In this document: positions 1 through 12,012 of the stretch, piece after piece | Layout: every line of letters starts with the position of its first letter | How positions within the stretch are numbered: position 1 is the stretch's first letter | DNA from: Diphasiastrum complanatum | Taxonomy: Eukaryota > Streptophyta > Lycopodiopsida > Lycopodiales > Lycopodiaceae | Reading direction: 5' to 3' | NCBI GenBank assembly: GCA_029204225.1 | Contig: MU832025.1 | Span: 1 to 64,000 of the forward strand | Length of the DNA stretch: 64,000 bases | Notes under the pieces: model-generated | The model's database searches: none | Seen by the model: the letters and a program-made list of their open reading frames with translations, nothing else | What the model was told of the DNA's origin: nothing | Translations under genes and position numbers: made by a program

Positions 1-1056
1 TTCCATTTCCTTATCTCGGTGTCTTATTACTTTAATAAATTTCATACAATGCCTTGCTCAAAAAATTTAAGTATAGAAGGTGGTGACAAAGTTGGGCTTC
101 CAACACTCCGTACAGGTGACGATATATCATCCCCAAAAAGTTGTTTTCCATGTTGGCCATATTTGCCACTAAAGAATACTTTCAAATGTCACTTGTGTGG
201 AAGTACAACCCAAAGACCAAATAGCAACAAAAAAATTGTTACATGATGAGACTGTGAGAAAATATCGTTCATAGGTTCCCATCAATCGCTTCAACCAATT
301 TCGTTTTGTTGTTTTTGTTTGTTTTTTGTTTTTTCTGAACAAAAAAATCTTCAAATTCCTAAAGAAATCAATATTAAGATTAGTAAATAAAGAATCTTAA
401 TTGGATGTTTTCAATTCTCAAGAGTGATTGATTGCATAGTTAGATCTATCTCATTGATTATCTATCTCCAATTCATTGAGCTAGAGTTACAATCTTGATC
501 TTTACTAGCAAGAGTAGTTAAAAGAAGGTGAAAATACACAAAGGAGACTTCACATATGTGAAGTACAGTATCATGTATGGCCTATTATCAGAGTTTAATA
601 TTTTCAAGGCGTTGATTTCATTAGTATCACTCAAAAACAAGTTACAAGGGAGAAAAAACAAGACTAAAATCTTGATTTGCATAATGAGGTCCTCAATGAG
701 CAAGTACATCCAAAATCATCATGGAGGCTGGTTGAGCAAGTGTGGCCCATGGCAGCTCTAGATCATCTCTAAGGATGATTAGCTTACTCTCACATGAAAT
801 CTACAAAATGCCTCTAAGATTGAAAATTTACAATTTTCAGAATTATGAATGAACACATCATTCTTACTGAAAATACATCACGAATCCATTTCCATTCCCT
901 TGCCTTCATATTCAATGGAAGATCACAAGGAGAACAAGATTTGTTACATATTGATCACACTTTTTTCTTAATCCAACATTGAGATTAGAAAACCTCCTCA
1001 AAGCAAAATGGTGTTGGGCGCTTAGTGGGTCCCGCCACTAAAATTACTGTTGGCCA
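1..1056. other. No recognised gene; left-edge sequence
   Basis: I recognise no coding region, RNA gene or element end here. The sequence is AT-rich with only short, motif-free open frames. Recognisable copia integrase coding sequence begins abruptly at about 1057, so a junction lies near there. The segment may be host DNA or an old decayed element. Confidence 0.4.
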
Positions 1057-1683
1057 AGGCTTGAGCAACAATTCATCACTCCTTACAATCCTCAGTCTAA
1101 TGGCTTAGCTGAGAGGAAGAACCGTACCTTGGTTGAATCATCTAAATGTATGCTAGCGCATGCATCGTTGCCCAAGAGATTCTGGGCCGAAGCTGTCTCC
1201 ATTGCAGCTTACGTCCAAAATAGATGTTCGACCAAGTTCCTCTCAGGCAAGACACCCCACAAGGTGTGGATAGGCTCTAAGCCTTCTGTGAAGAACCTAA
1301 GATTGTTCGGATGCGTTGCCTACGCACAGATCCCAAAAGACATGAGGAAGAAATTGGATTTCCAAAGTCTCAAGACCATTACGATTGGATATATTTCATC
1401 TGACAATACATACAAGCTGTATGATCCTGATACCCAGCAAATCATGTATAGCCGGGATACAGTCTTTATCGAGGATCATTTCATCGACATCAAATACAAG
1501 GATATTGCTCCAAGAGAACCTTCATCACCTGCCATTGACACGACTGTCCGAGCTTCTGGCTTAGGTGTGTCCATTGTCGAACCACTTTTTGACAACGAAT
1601 TAGACGAAGATGTTGCTACTATCCAGCAACAAGTCCTAGGTGTGGTCCTGTTGGAGGGTTTGTGGATCCCAAGGCAATCCTAA
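1057..1683 (+). pseudogene. Ty1/copia integrase, C-terminal fragment
   Basis: This open frame carries the end of a copia integrase core. It reads through a TPYNPQSNGLAERKNRT-type motif, which contains the catalytic glutamate of the DDE triad. It then runs through the usual copia stretch with 'RNRCSTK', 'TPHKVW', 'LRLFGCVAYA' and a 'YDPDTQQIMYSRDT'-type beta region. The zinc-binding N-terminus and the first two catalytic aspartates are absent, and no reverse transcriptase follows. The last 20 or so codons do not look like copia and the frame ends at 1683, where other sequence begins. It is therefore a two-sided fragment with no LTR or primer site of its own. Family assignment is secure; the exact ends are not. 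Confidence 0.85.
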
Positions 1684-2394
1684 CCCTAGTTAAAAGTCAG
1701 AGGGATTTGGCACCCAACCCGATGATCACATAGTTATTTGATTAGTTACAAGTCAATAAAAGGACCTTAGGTCTTTTTTGCGAGACTTTTAATGTCGCAA
1801 GGCCTAAATGTCAAATTAGTGAATAAAATTGGATTTCCCTCCAAATTGGATGGTTTTCACACTTTTTTGAATTTGAATAATTAGGGAGGCAGAAATGGAC
1901 CAATAGGATTCAGAGGCCAGGGTCCTCCTCTCTATTATAAAAAAGGAGCAACTCGAGTTGCTCCTCATGTTCATTTTCTCATTTCAATAAAGCAGATTGG
2001 TTCTCTTCAAAAATGGATTGATGAATGTCCTTGCTCTTCTTCTTTGCTTTTCCATCTCTCATGCATTCTTTGGTTTTTGCTAATTGTTGGATCTGAATGT
2101 TATTGGAATTGAATGTTATTATACTTTTTATGAGAGAGAAAGAGAGAGAGAGAGAAAGAGTAAGCTATTTCTATTGTGGATTGTAGTGTTAATGGATTAT
2201 AGTGTTAATGGATAGGGTTAATGGATGTTAGTGTTAGATTTGGATCCTCCATTCATGTTGAAATCAAAACTATACTATCGCTCTCATGGGAACGAACCTA
2301 CGCGTGACAACTAACTTCGTCTCTTTGATGCTAGATTGACTAGATCTTGGATTCAGGTTAGGCAAGGAAAGAAACCCACTACAATTTTGGCACC
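1684..2394 (+). mobile_element. Probable 5' LTR of a gypsy-type element
   Basis: This stretch ends a few bases before a primer-binding site and has LTR control signals in order. A TATA-like box lies at about 1934-1942, a perfect 22-bp palindrome at 1944-1965 and an AATAAA polyadenylation signal at 1986-1991. A GA-rich tract follows at 2131-2160. The 3' end is near 2393, at a CTACA just before the primer site. I cannot fix the start, which may lie within the last codons of the preceding integrase fragment (about 1640). No second LTR copy was seen in the window. Confidence 0.5.
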
Positions 2395-2397
2395 ATT

Positions 2398-2415
2398 GCC
2401 GGGGAGCTACGCCAA
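2398..2415 (+). promoter_or_regulatory. Primer-binding site, tRNA-Asp-like
   Basis: TGGCACCATTGCCGGGGA closely matches the complement of the plant tRNA-Asp(GUC) 3' end, with two mismatches from the usual TGGCGCC-GTTGCCGGGGA. Many plant gypsy elements use this primer. It lies just after the LTR end and some 660 bp before gag, as expected. The leader at 2416-3073 holds no gene; it contains a T-run near 2740. Confidence 0.65.
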
Positions 2416-3073
2416 TTTTTCAGTTTGCAGCATGTTTCTTGGATGGTTAACTTGCATTAGGCATCTTGTCGTGGCATGAATAGTGTTAGATCTGCATTTA
2501 GGGTTAGTTGGAGTTGATTTTGCCTGATTTGACTATATTTGCTTGCTTGAAATCTAATCTGATTGTTAAACAAGGAAAGCTATTCAGATCACCAATCTTA
2601 AGATCCATTTGGATCTGAGATATCAGAGAAGATAACAAAAAATTGGCCAAATTTTTCAGATTTTGGTCAAAAGGAGGCAAAACATCTGAGAGGTCGGCGA
2701 AGGTTATTTATCAAGAAATTGTTAAAAAAATTGTTGAGAGAGTTTTTTTTTTTTTTTTTCCAAAATAGCACTGTTGAATCTTCGCCGAGGCAACCTTCGC
2801 CTAGTGAACCTTCGCCGGTCCTATTTTTAGTTTCTGATTTTCCAGATCAAGTCTTTGTCAAATTTTGGATCAAATCTGATATATTTTGATTTGGATTCTG
2901 AGAGATTTATCATTTTTGAGAAGTATCGATTGATTGTATTTCAAAATCTTTTTCATGATGAAGAATCAGATTTTTGGAAAGAGGAATAGATCTAGCAGAT
3001 CTGATCTGAGATAGTTTTTTGATTGAAAAATCTAGATCCAATCTCATTGTCTGCTTGATCTAAATTTGTAAAG

Positions 3074-4870
3074 ATGGCTGCCCCTAGACTACTCCTGGAG
3101 GTGCTCCACAGGAAATCAATCCAATCATTATTAGAAGAGCACCCCGTTTGGATCTACCCAAATATAATGGATTAACGGATTCAGTTAGATTTCTTTAGAT
3201 CTATGCTGAATCTTGTGAAGTCTATGGCAAAATTTTCCCTCAAGATAAACTTAAGCTGTTTCTTATGGCCTTAATAGACGTAACACAAGATTGGTATTAT
3301 AATCAAGATGAAACTGAGCGTACATATTGGGATGTTGTTAAACGAGCCCTCATCACACGGTTCAAACTACGGAAGTTTATGGAAAACACTTTCCTACTTT
3401 TAAGTAAAATTAAAATGGGAAAACGAGAAATGGTTCGAGATTACATTGAACGGGAGAAACGCCTCAGATCTAAATGCGAACCTGAGCTGATTAACGAAAA
3501 TTCCATGATTATGTGGTTTTTGTCAGGTCTACCTAAACGGATTAGACGTGAGATGAAACACCATAATGAGTATGCACTCTTGCAAAATGCTATGGACGAT
3601 GCATTTCGGAAGGGGGATGAAGATTCAGATGATGAGTCGAATATCAGTATGTTGCCTTATACAGCAGGGCATACTACTACAACATCCACCACTATTGCAT
3701 CAACGAATGCCAACCCTATTGCAAAAATGATGCTCAATGAGTTCAAAAAACTTGGGAAGAACCAGCAAAAACAGATGAAAAAGTTGCAGTCACAATTTGA
3801 AGAAAAAATCAAAGCATTGGAAAATTTCTACGGACAAGTGAACAAGGAACCTGAGAAGTTTGTGAAGACTTTTCCTTCCAGGGAAAATGTCTGGTGTTCT
3901 ATTTGTACAGAAAATCACACAATGAACGAGTGTCCTCAATTGAAAAAACGAATGGAAATCAGTGTTTGCCATTTGTGTAATTCACCTGATCATGAGACTG
4001 CTTTTTGCAACTTCAATCCTCGGATAATTCAGCAACGGTATGTCCAAATGGAATATCGAGAACCACAGTATGGAGGAAATCTAGCAGCTAGGCCTCGACA
4101 ATCTGCCCTTGGATACCCGGAACGTTTAGCCATTACCTGCCCCACCAAAGCATTATGCTCCTCCTACCAATTTGATGGAACCAGAGCCATACATAAGTGC
4201 TGAGCAATGGAACTATGGTAATGATCAAGAAGCTGGATCCTCAGGTGGATCTTCAGAACAGTATGCTATTTATGCTGCCGCTCAACAACAAGCCTCTAGA
4301 AATTGGACTAGAGCACCACTTGGATGCTTTGCATGTGGAGAAAATCACAGAGTTGTAGAATGTCCAAATAAAGAGAAATTTGTACCATTCTGTCGTGACT
4401 ATGGTTATGGGCATTGCTATAAAGACTGTCCAGCAAGGCCGAAGCCACCACCAGCTACAACACCTGTAAATTTGATAACAATCAAGCAAAGACCAGTCGT
4501 TCAGAATAAATCAAGTGCACCCTTGATGGTGGTCACCAGAGCACAGAAGCAGAAAGAACCAATAGTGGATCTAGTACCTGTTGATTCTATACCATATAAT
4601 GATATACCAACAACATCGGGAGTCTATCCAAATCTTAATGCAGAAAAACGAAGATATTAGAATATGAGACAATGGATTAAACATCTACAAGAAGAGGAGG
4701 AACTTGAAGCTGCTAAAGCAACAATTGAAGTTCATTCTTCACCATTGCAACCTCCAAGAAATTTATGTACGGATATGAATGATCAGTTACATCATCATGA
4801 AGAACCCTTCAAGATGACTGAACCGGAAGCACCGCAAACAGAACTGTTTATAAACATTTTGTCTAGCAAA
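3074..4870 (+). pseudogene. Ty3/gypsy gag with four zinc knuckles
   Basis: This is a Gag capsid-nucleocapsid gene, whose product packages element RNA into virus-like particles. The probable start is the ATG at 3074, with a 1-nt frame change before 3091 and a TAG at 3196-3198. The frame is then open through a retrotransposon-gag domain (about 3265-3640). A linker and two CCHC-like knuckles follow (CX2CX3HX4C near 3895-3933 and CX2CX4HX4C near 3967-4008). A frameshift near 4135 moves the reading frame, which continues with two more knuckles at about 4324-4434. In the last of these the second cysteine reads as tyrosine. A TAG at 4658-4660 interrupts the acidic C-terminal tail. No protease or RT follows, because a reversed copia 5' end abuts at about 4870. 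The element is inactive and truncated. Confidence 0.75.
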
Positions 4871-5671
4871 ATCGGGTCAAACTCAGTTAATGCACCTATA
4901 AATCAGCAAAACAAGTTCTCTTTGATCTATTATCACTCAAATGAAACCAAATTTGAAGGTACAATCACTAGATTAGCAACTAGTAGCAAGAGCAAATCCA
5001 ATACTACTCAAATCTAGGATCTAAGCTTGAGAAAATTAAATCTAAAGCTCACTTTTGATAATGCTCTGATACCATGACAAAATTTTACAGCAAAATGAAT
5101 CCCAATCAATTCTAAAAGTGATGGAAGACGCACAAATCAAAGATCTAGATCCAAACTATGAGCTAGAATCAAGACTAGTTACCAAAACTAGCAAATTTGG
5201 CATCTAACTCCACATTAGGCACATAGATTTGATCAAATAAACCAAAGTAAATTATAGAAAGCTTCTCAGACCCATAAACAGGTTCGATACCTTCCAATCC
5301 AAGCAATTAATGCATAAAAACACTCACATCCAATAGCTAGAACTCGCCACCAAAAGAGAATGATGATAGAAGTGGAAAAAACTCAATTTTTCTTGATAAT
5401 TTGATGGAGATCCCATCATGTATTTATACATTTCAAGCTCAGATCTGAGCATATTAGGGCACCTCTGAACTTTTCATACCCTAATCCTAATATCTAACCT
5501 AATAGGTCATTGGATTCACCCTAACTTGGGGTCAATATCTCAAGATCCAAAAACAATGTAAAACATGCTATTTTTAGATCCTAGAATTTCTCTAGCCTAT
5601 CCAAACACATTTTTGCCTCATTTCAAAGATGCTATCACAATGTAATACGAGGAATGAACTTATTGAAAGCA
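4870..5671 (-). mobile_element. Copia 5' end (LTR + PBS + leader), copy A
   Basis: Read on the minus strand, an LTR of about 597 bp (5671 to 5075) ends in TTTTGTCA. It is followed directly by TGGTATCAGAGC (5074-5063), the initiator-tRNA-Met primer site typical of copia. About 190 bp of leader follow, then the homology stops at gypsy gag. A close relative lies in the same orientation at about 39800-40606, which shows that this is one repeat family. The open frame visible here on the plus strand at 4890-5017 is only the reverse of this leader. The outer LTR end is judged from where the two copies diverge. Confidence 0.7.
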
Positions 5672-7009
5672 TCCTATGTGATTTGGCACGTGTGGCATCT
5701 ATTTACATGGCCATCTTGCCAATTACAATGCATGTGACCAAAATTGGTCAAGGTAGAATTGTGAAATTTCAAAAAGACACTCCTCCCCCCCTTTATGTAT
5801 CATCTTCTCAGACCTACATTAGGCCAGAAACCTGATGTTTGGAGTCCATATGTGATTAATATCCACAATTATATCAAAATTGAATTTGGAGAGAGATAAA
5901 GGGCAACATCCAAAATTTGTAGTAAGAGAAAGGGCAAGGAAATAAAATATCCCTCATCCTCATTCCAAGTTCACATGGTAATGCCTCATTGCATATAGTG
6001 AAAATACGTGACTACTTGTCCGAATGTATTTATTTATTTATTTCTAGGTCGTTTTGCTTGGCACACAAGTGTTCTATCTTTGGAGGCTGCAATTTTTTTT
6101 TTCCTGTTTCATATGACACGCTGGCATGCTATTCTTTTAAAGGCTACAATTTTTGTTTTAGCTGTTTTACTTAGCACGTCAATATGATATGTTTGGAGAT
6201 TGCAAAAAGTATTTTGAAATGATGTTTTTACTCAAAATTTGGTTTTTTAATGTGTCAAATAGCTTTTCTATTTTATAATTTACTCGGCCTAGCACATTGG
6301 CATGCTAGCTGAATCAGATCCAAATTTGTTATTTATTTATTAGAAACACTTTATTTTCTTGAAATAAAGAATTTGTAGGCTAGCACGCCAACATGCTAGC
6401 TTTTACAACTTCATTATATTTTTTCTTACTCAAAATAAACTAGTACTTGAGGAGTAACAAAGTATTTTGTGATGGACCTATTTAAACTTTGATGGATAGT
6501 CAAATTTTTAAGTATGCATCAAACCACTATTCTTGTTCATAAAAAAATATGTAGTGGCATTAAAAGGCGTAGCACACCATGTCCTACTATTTTGTTGGAT
6601 CATGGGTAGAAGAAACTCACAAAATATTTACTTGCAAAATGTCAAAACCCTGCCCATTTTTGTGTACACTATGCATTACTAGATGTAATTTCATGTTATT
6701 TCTTGTATAAGAAATGTTAAGAATTATTAGCCATGTAATTATAAACACTATTCCTTTTCATGAGAATTAATAGAATAAGTATCCATTTCATTAGACTAGA
6801 TCTCAAAATTGATGTGCCAGCAAAATTGCAGCAACATAATGATGATTGTGTTATGAGTTTGTATAATATTATCAATGGATTTCTCATACCTCTGTCAAGT
6901 CAGATAGTATTCTTCTTGGTATAATTTATCTTTTCATTTTGTAGAATGTGAATGATTGATTGTATTTGATAGGTTTTAACAAATATACAAATTCTCCATT
7001 TGCTGATAA
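5672..7009. other. Intergenic AT-rich sequence; possible upstream exon
   Basis: I see no transposon protein here. A short open stretch at about 6845-6930 encodes a hydrophobic segment and is followed by a donor-like GTATAA, so it could be an upstream exon of the membrane-protein gene at 7010-8099. That is weak: it rests on hydrophobicity and one splice-like site. The phrase 'gctagcatg' and near variants recur at about 6290-6410 without forming a clear repeat array. Confidence 0.25.
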
Positions 7010-8099
7010 TTTGATGTGATCTGTTGCATGTCAAGCTCAATATATAGTCATGAACTACAAGAGGCGGAGGCTCTTTATGCCATCATGGGTGCTGCTATAG
7101 AAGCTGCACCTCAATTGTCACTTCAATCCATGATTTTTTTTCAAGTTGGATCTATGTATACCTACTACTCATCGCAAACTTGCACTACATCTAGAGATAG
7201 ATGGTGCGTTGTTGGAGGTACTATATCAGTGAAACCTTGGAAACCACCAACAATTGTGGTAGTTTCAATAATTAGTTCACTTTTTTCAGGAACATACAAT
7301 GGGGGAAGAGCTATAAGATACCAAACATTACTTGCTGGATGTAAAATGAGTTACATACATGCATATATAGGAGGTACGTAAACGTAACAAATCAAACTTC
7401 ACAAATTTATCGTACTAACTTTATTTCAACCAAAAGTCCTATGCTTTTTCTAAAACAAATTGTTGGATATTCATTTATTGTGCAGGGCTTTATACATTTG
7501 CTGCTCTACTCCTAAGGTGCACAACCATTGCAGCTCTTGTGTTTGTTGGCAATAGCAACTATAGAATCGTTGTGAACGGTAATAGTAGTTATAGTGGCCC
7601 ACTAGATCTTAGATTTATTTCTATACTGATTGTGGGGTTTGCAGTTCCATCTAGCTTATTTTGGGTGTTTTTGAGACCCAAAAAAATATCTTTGATTGGA
7701 AATTCTTCTCTATTGTACTTTGGAGCAAGAATTATGCAATCATTAGCTTTTGGCTATGTAAGTCTCTTCTTAGGACCATTACATCCAATGGTTAGTGATG
7801 CTCGAGCAAGAAACAAGTTAAAAAATCATAAATTCTACATGAGACTACTCCTTTTGATGTCAATGCACATTTGCCTTGATGTCTTCACCTTGATAATAAT
7901 TACCACGAGCAAGAGTGTGGATCTTTGTGGTCCTACACTTGATAAGTTTACTTACGTTGGACACTCACCACCACTCAGTGCAACTTTGACATGCACTCGA
8001 TTTTTGACATTTGTCATAATAGGGGCTACTTTGAACATTCTATCCATGTTGACTTTTGTAATTTTTCTAAAAAGAGACATAAAACAATCAATCCCATGA
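7010..8099 (+). CDS. XK-related-like multipass membrane protein (3' exons)
   Basis: There are two exons, 7010-7373 and 7486-8099, joined by a 112-bp intron with donor GTACGT and acceptor TTGTGCAG. Splicing keeps one frame of about 320 codons up to the TGA at 8097-8099. The protein has five or six hydrophobic segments. Near its start it has the motif E-A-A-P-Q-L (codons 7100-7117), then a 'SIISSLFSGTYN'-type segment. That order resembles the XK-related scramblase/transporter family (Pfam XK-related), where an E-S/A-x-P-Q-L motif precedes a conserved serine-rich helix. The frame is closed by a TAA at 7007-7009, so the true first exon or exons must lie upstream and the N-terminal helices are not seen. 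No nearby transposon protein shares its style, so this is the one likely cellular gene in the left half. The family call is by eye; another polytopic family is possible. It could be a truncated gene copy. Confidence 0.5.
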
Positions 8100-9984
8100 T
8101 GTTTTTGAATCCATGTAATCTATACTTAGAGATGCTTACAATATATTGTACAACAGCTCAACACTCATAGAGTTGGACTAAATTTCAAAGATTCCATGAT
8201 AAAAAGTTCAACCAAGACTTGGTTATTGTAAGAAACATAGCTCAAATTTGACATCATTAATAGTAAACAAGTTTTTCTAATGCAATGTAGAGTTAGTGGA
8301 GCAACAAATTTTAGCATGCTAAAAAGTAGGACATTTTTGTTGTATAGGCAAGGTTCAATGTACATGTATCTGTGTAGTTTATCTTATGAAGTCAAATTTG
8401 GCATACAAATAATCTTGGCATTCACATGTGCTCAATTGCAAAACAATGGAATAATATGTGATTGGTTGTTGGGTATGATTATAAATCATTGACTTGATGT
8501 GGATTTCTTACTTTCATTGTAGTAATTTTTGTTCCAAACCTTTTCTTAAAGACATTAGTAGTCTATTATATTACATAGTTTGTGATCATGCCATGCATTT
8601 CATTCTCAAAATGAGATATAGATTTTGTGAAGAAACATAATCATCTAGGATGAATGTGCATTGAAGAATAATATTTTCCATACAAATTTCACATCAAGTT
8701 TGAGGTACACATGCAACTTGTTCATGTAAATCAGAACTCATTTCTATCACAAATACTTCTCTTTGACTTTGAGTATTCTATATTTGCGAACTAGAATTCA
8801 AAATCTTTTAGCTACTATCTCCTTCAAATTATTATTTTTTCATTTTGTTAAATTTCAAGAAGTATAATGGGCTTGCAATTTTTTTAAATAAAAATCACAA
8901 TCCAATAAGTGTAAGAGCCTCCATTAGTCAACCTTGAAATATCCATGGCCCTATTAGTTTACTCAAGGTTTGTAGAGATTACTCACCATGGTTAAATAAA
9001 AAATAGAATCACATTCATCCAACTTGGATGATCTTCTTGGCTCACAATCTAGTTCATGTCTCAACCATTAATGTCTCACATGGATTGCACATGTTATCTA
9101 ATATAGATACAACCTAGGAGATAATCCATAAGTGTGCATGAAATAATGGATTGCAAGCGTGGCCACTCTATTTATCCAATACATAATTATCTCCACTTCT
9201 AGATTCTAGCTCTACTTAAGTTTTATGAAGAATGACATAGTTATCCAATGATGCAATGTACTTCCTCTCCTCAAACATTTCATCCTAGAAAATAAAATTG
9301 GAAAATTTCCTTTTTTCTCATGTATTCTAAATATCTAAATAATCACACTATAAAAACATTCATATTCAACTCATTCTTAAATACTTTTTTGGTTGCTAAC
9401 TTCCTTGGATGTAGTAGGGTGAGATCTCAAGCAACAATGTTATTGCCATTGGATGTGTCCCTCATTTTCCCCTCACATCCCCTAACATGTGACGTGGTAG
9501 GCATCATTGACACATAATCAAAAGTTGTGTGGGGTGTTTCACCCACTAAAAACCTAGATGAGGCTTGGCCGCCATGTTAGGTGTGTAAGTAATGCTAATG
9601 CAACAAGATGAAGTGCCCAACACTCACGATGCGTTGGCGTGGCTACTAAGAGATAGTCAATTGCTCTTATTCTTTACCCTCCAATTCAGTGTTTTCTCAA
9701 GTCTGAAAATCTTCAAATTAGATGCCCTAAACAAATATTAGCCTTTTTTTAGAAGTAGCTATATGTCCTCCTACATTCTAAACTTTTCTTAAGCAAGGTC
9801 TCCTGTTTATTAGAACATCCATGAGTGCCATCCCTACATTGCCAAAAAGTTTGTCCCCTTTAAGCAAGAAGTTGTCCACTTTCCTCACCTTGATGTTCAT
9901 GAATAATGTCTCAACATCTTGTAGTGGTAGGTAGTCAACATTGTCTTTGGCTCCCAATCTATTGTGGACCTCTCATTGTTCTAG
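8100..9984. other. Unrecognised AT-rich intergenic sequence
   Basis: Past the membrane-protein stop I find no convincing coding region, LTR end, primer site or repeat array. The first few hundred bases may be that gene's 3' untranslated region. Short open frames are scattered and motif-free. Confidence 0.35.
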
Positions 9985-10217
9985 TGAATTACAAGATGTC
10001 CACAAGTGCAGCTACAAGATCATCACAATTTGTTAAACGTATCCACTCACTTGTTCACATTGCTAGCACAAGATACATTGATGGGTATACCTTATTTGCA
10101 CTTTTGGTAGATGAATATTGTGGTTATGTGAGTACATACTCTTTGGTCACAAGAAGACTGATAATTGACATCATTAATGAGACGTGTCTATGGAGAGAGT
10201 CACTTTCATGGTTGTAA
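9985..10217 (+). pseudogene. Decayed copia integrase core remnant
   Basis: The translated stretch resembles the start of a copia integrase core. It has an 'RIHS' segment where copia has R-I-H-S-D, then 'LFALLVDEY' in place of the common 'YFLTFVDDYSRY' region. It then breaks down. The first catalytic aspartate is not retained in the RIHS motif. It is too diverged to place in a lineage. The call rests on spacing and a handful of residues. Confidence 0.4.
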
Positions 10218-10299
10218 AGAGTTCACATTTTTGATCTCGTTGTTGGTATGGATATGTTCCATATTGAGAGAGATTACTTTCAGATTTTGAGATCGAAAA

Positions 10300-10560
10300 A
10301 TCTTGTGATGAACAAAGTCCATGATGCCTTATGAAAGGTCATGAGGTACATCTTAAAGTGCTTTATTAACAAGAGGAGGTTGGGGATATCAAGAAGGAAC
10401 ACTGAGAAGGAGCTTGTTTCTCAAAGAGAGAGTGACCTATTTTTGTAGGCTTATGAAGATCTAAGCAAGGTCAAAGGAGCAACAACAGGGGGTGAGTTCA
10501 TATTTTACTTGACTTATCTCATCTCATGTTTGAGAAAAATCATGTCATTGAATTGAAATT
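10300..10560 (+). pseudogene. Decayed copia RNase H-like remnant
   Basis: With stops ignored, the reading 'KVMRYILK' resembles the 'AVKRVLRYIKG' entry into the copia RNase H. About 30 codons later comes a KGATTGG-FIFYL stretch resembling 'RKSTTGYVFFL'. The nucleotide sequence at about 10440-10540 also resembles 36930-37040 inside the ORF that replaces RT in another copia element. Both matches are imperfect, and the frame has at least two stops. Confidence 0.35.
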
Positions 10561-12012
10561 GCCAATTTGTGATGAGACTATGTTCATTGTTTTGCATCTT
10601 TTGGTTTTTGAAGATGAGGTAGTGATTACATTTATATTTAAGAGCGAGTGTTAGAAAATCTTCGATGCATTTATATTTTTGTCTTTAAGTAAGCAAATGT
10701 CTTCTTGCATTGTGTTCATATATTAAAAGACATTCAAATAGAGAGTCCAAAATAGCGCATTTGGTGGTGCCAACTAGTTAGAGAGAAGAGTTGGGTTAAA
10801 TTTTAGAGGCTATATCTAGGGTAGTAAGTAAAGAGGGAAAAATTCCAAGATTAAATCTAAGATTTGGTCTCCAAATACTGGTACTCTACTTGACAAGTTA
10901 ATACAAATATTGGAATTTTGGTACTCTACACATATTGTTTGCTCGTGGTGATTTGTAGCTTGATGTTTCAATCAATCTAGGATGTTTTATGGTTTGATTG
11001 AGATTAGTATACATTTTTTTTTTAAGGAATTTGAGTGTTGAGCATGATCGGAACTTAATATGATCTTGAATTTACATGCATTGTGGAGCTCTTGTCATTC
11101 TATGCTAGTTATGAGTTTGATGATGCAAGTCATCTTGTTTATGATGAAAAAACAAAATGTTTCTATTACCAAAGCTCTACTAGCTTTCAACTCTCAATTT
11201 GATGAAAAGACACGAAACAAAAATGTTTGCGAATAGCACGACACAACACGAAATGAAAATGTTTGCGACGCAAAACACTTTGTGCTCCAAAGGACTAGGA
11301 AGATCAACCAAGTACTATGAAGTACAAATCCCTGATCTGATATGGTGACATCAGCAGAAGAGCATTAGGACGTGCCTAATCCACCACTCTTGTAATCCAA
11401 GATTAGTTATAGATGTATAATGTGTCTGATCAGGAATGTTACTCGAAGTGATATGAAAATATTTGCTAGATGCATCAAACATATATACATATAAACGAAA
11501 ATACAGAATAGAAGTCTGTTTGTGAGAGAGACAATTTTGTAAGAGGATCAACAGATCCAAGAAGTTTGCTAGTAAGCGAGACATTGTTCATGGGAGAACA
11601 CTACTGCTCTCACACCAACGCGCTGTGTGGGTCTGTCACACAATGCTTGAAACAAAGAGGATCAATATAAGATGATATAGTTGTTATGCACATATCATTC
11701 TAAATCTTGTCCGATCTCAAATGAATTACTGTCTGTTATTGCTCGTGTAACGCATTCACTTGTTTTATCTATTCCGCACATTGGTTCAATCTTGTTGAAT
11801 GCTGAATTAATTTATAACGTGGGTTAACAATGTTTGTCTACTTTTTGGAGGATTGTAGGAATGATATAGCAAGCAGTGACCAGAATCATATCCAAAATCC
11901 ATCCAAATTGATTTTGTTCGTAATTAATGTTTTCGCTTCAGTGGAATCAGACCTCTATTGCTATCAGTAGTAGTCAGAGTCCTGAATTTTTTGAATCCAA
12001 TTTTTGCATCAG
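10561..12012. other. Unrecognised; right part probably a copia LTR (+)
   Basis: No coding region is recognised. Because a copia primer site starts at 12013, the sequence just left of it (ending in GCATCA at about 12011) should be a 5' LTR. I could not find its left end or a second copy. Oddly CG-containing phrases such as 'tgtttgcgaatagcacgac' occur around 11220-11270. Confidence 0.3.

Noticed and set aside
4890-5017. Plus-strand extension of gypsy gag past 4870
   Set aside because: The same sequence recurs at 39840-39960 as the reverse of a copia leader, so it is not gag.
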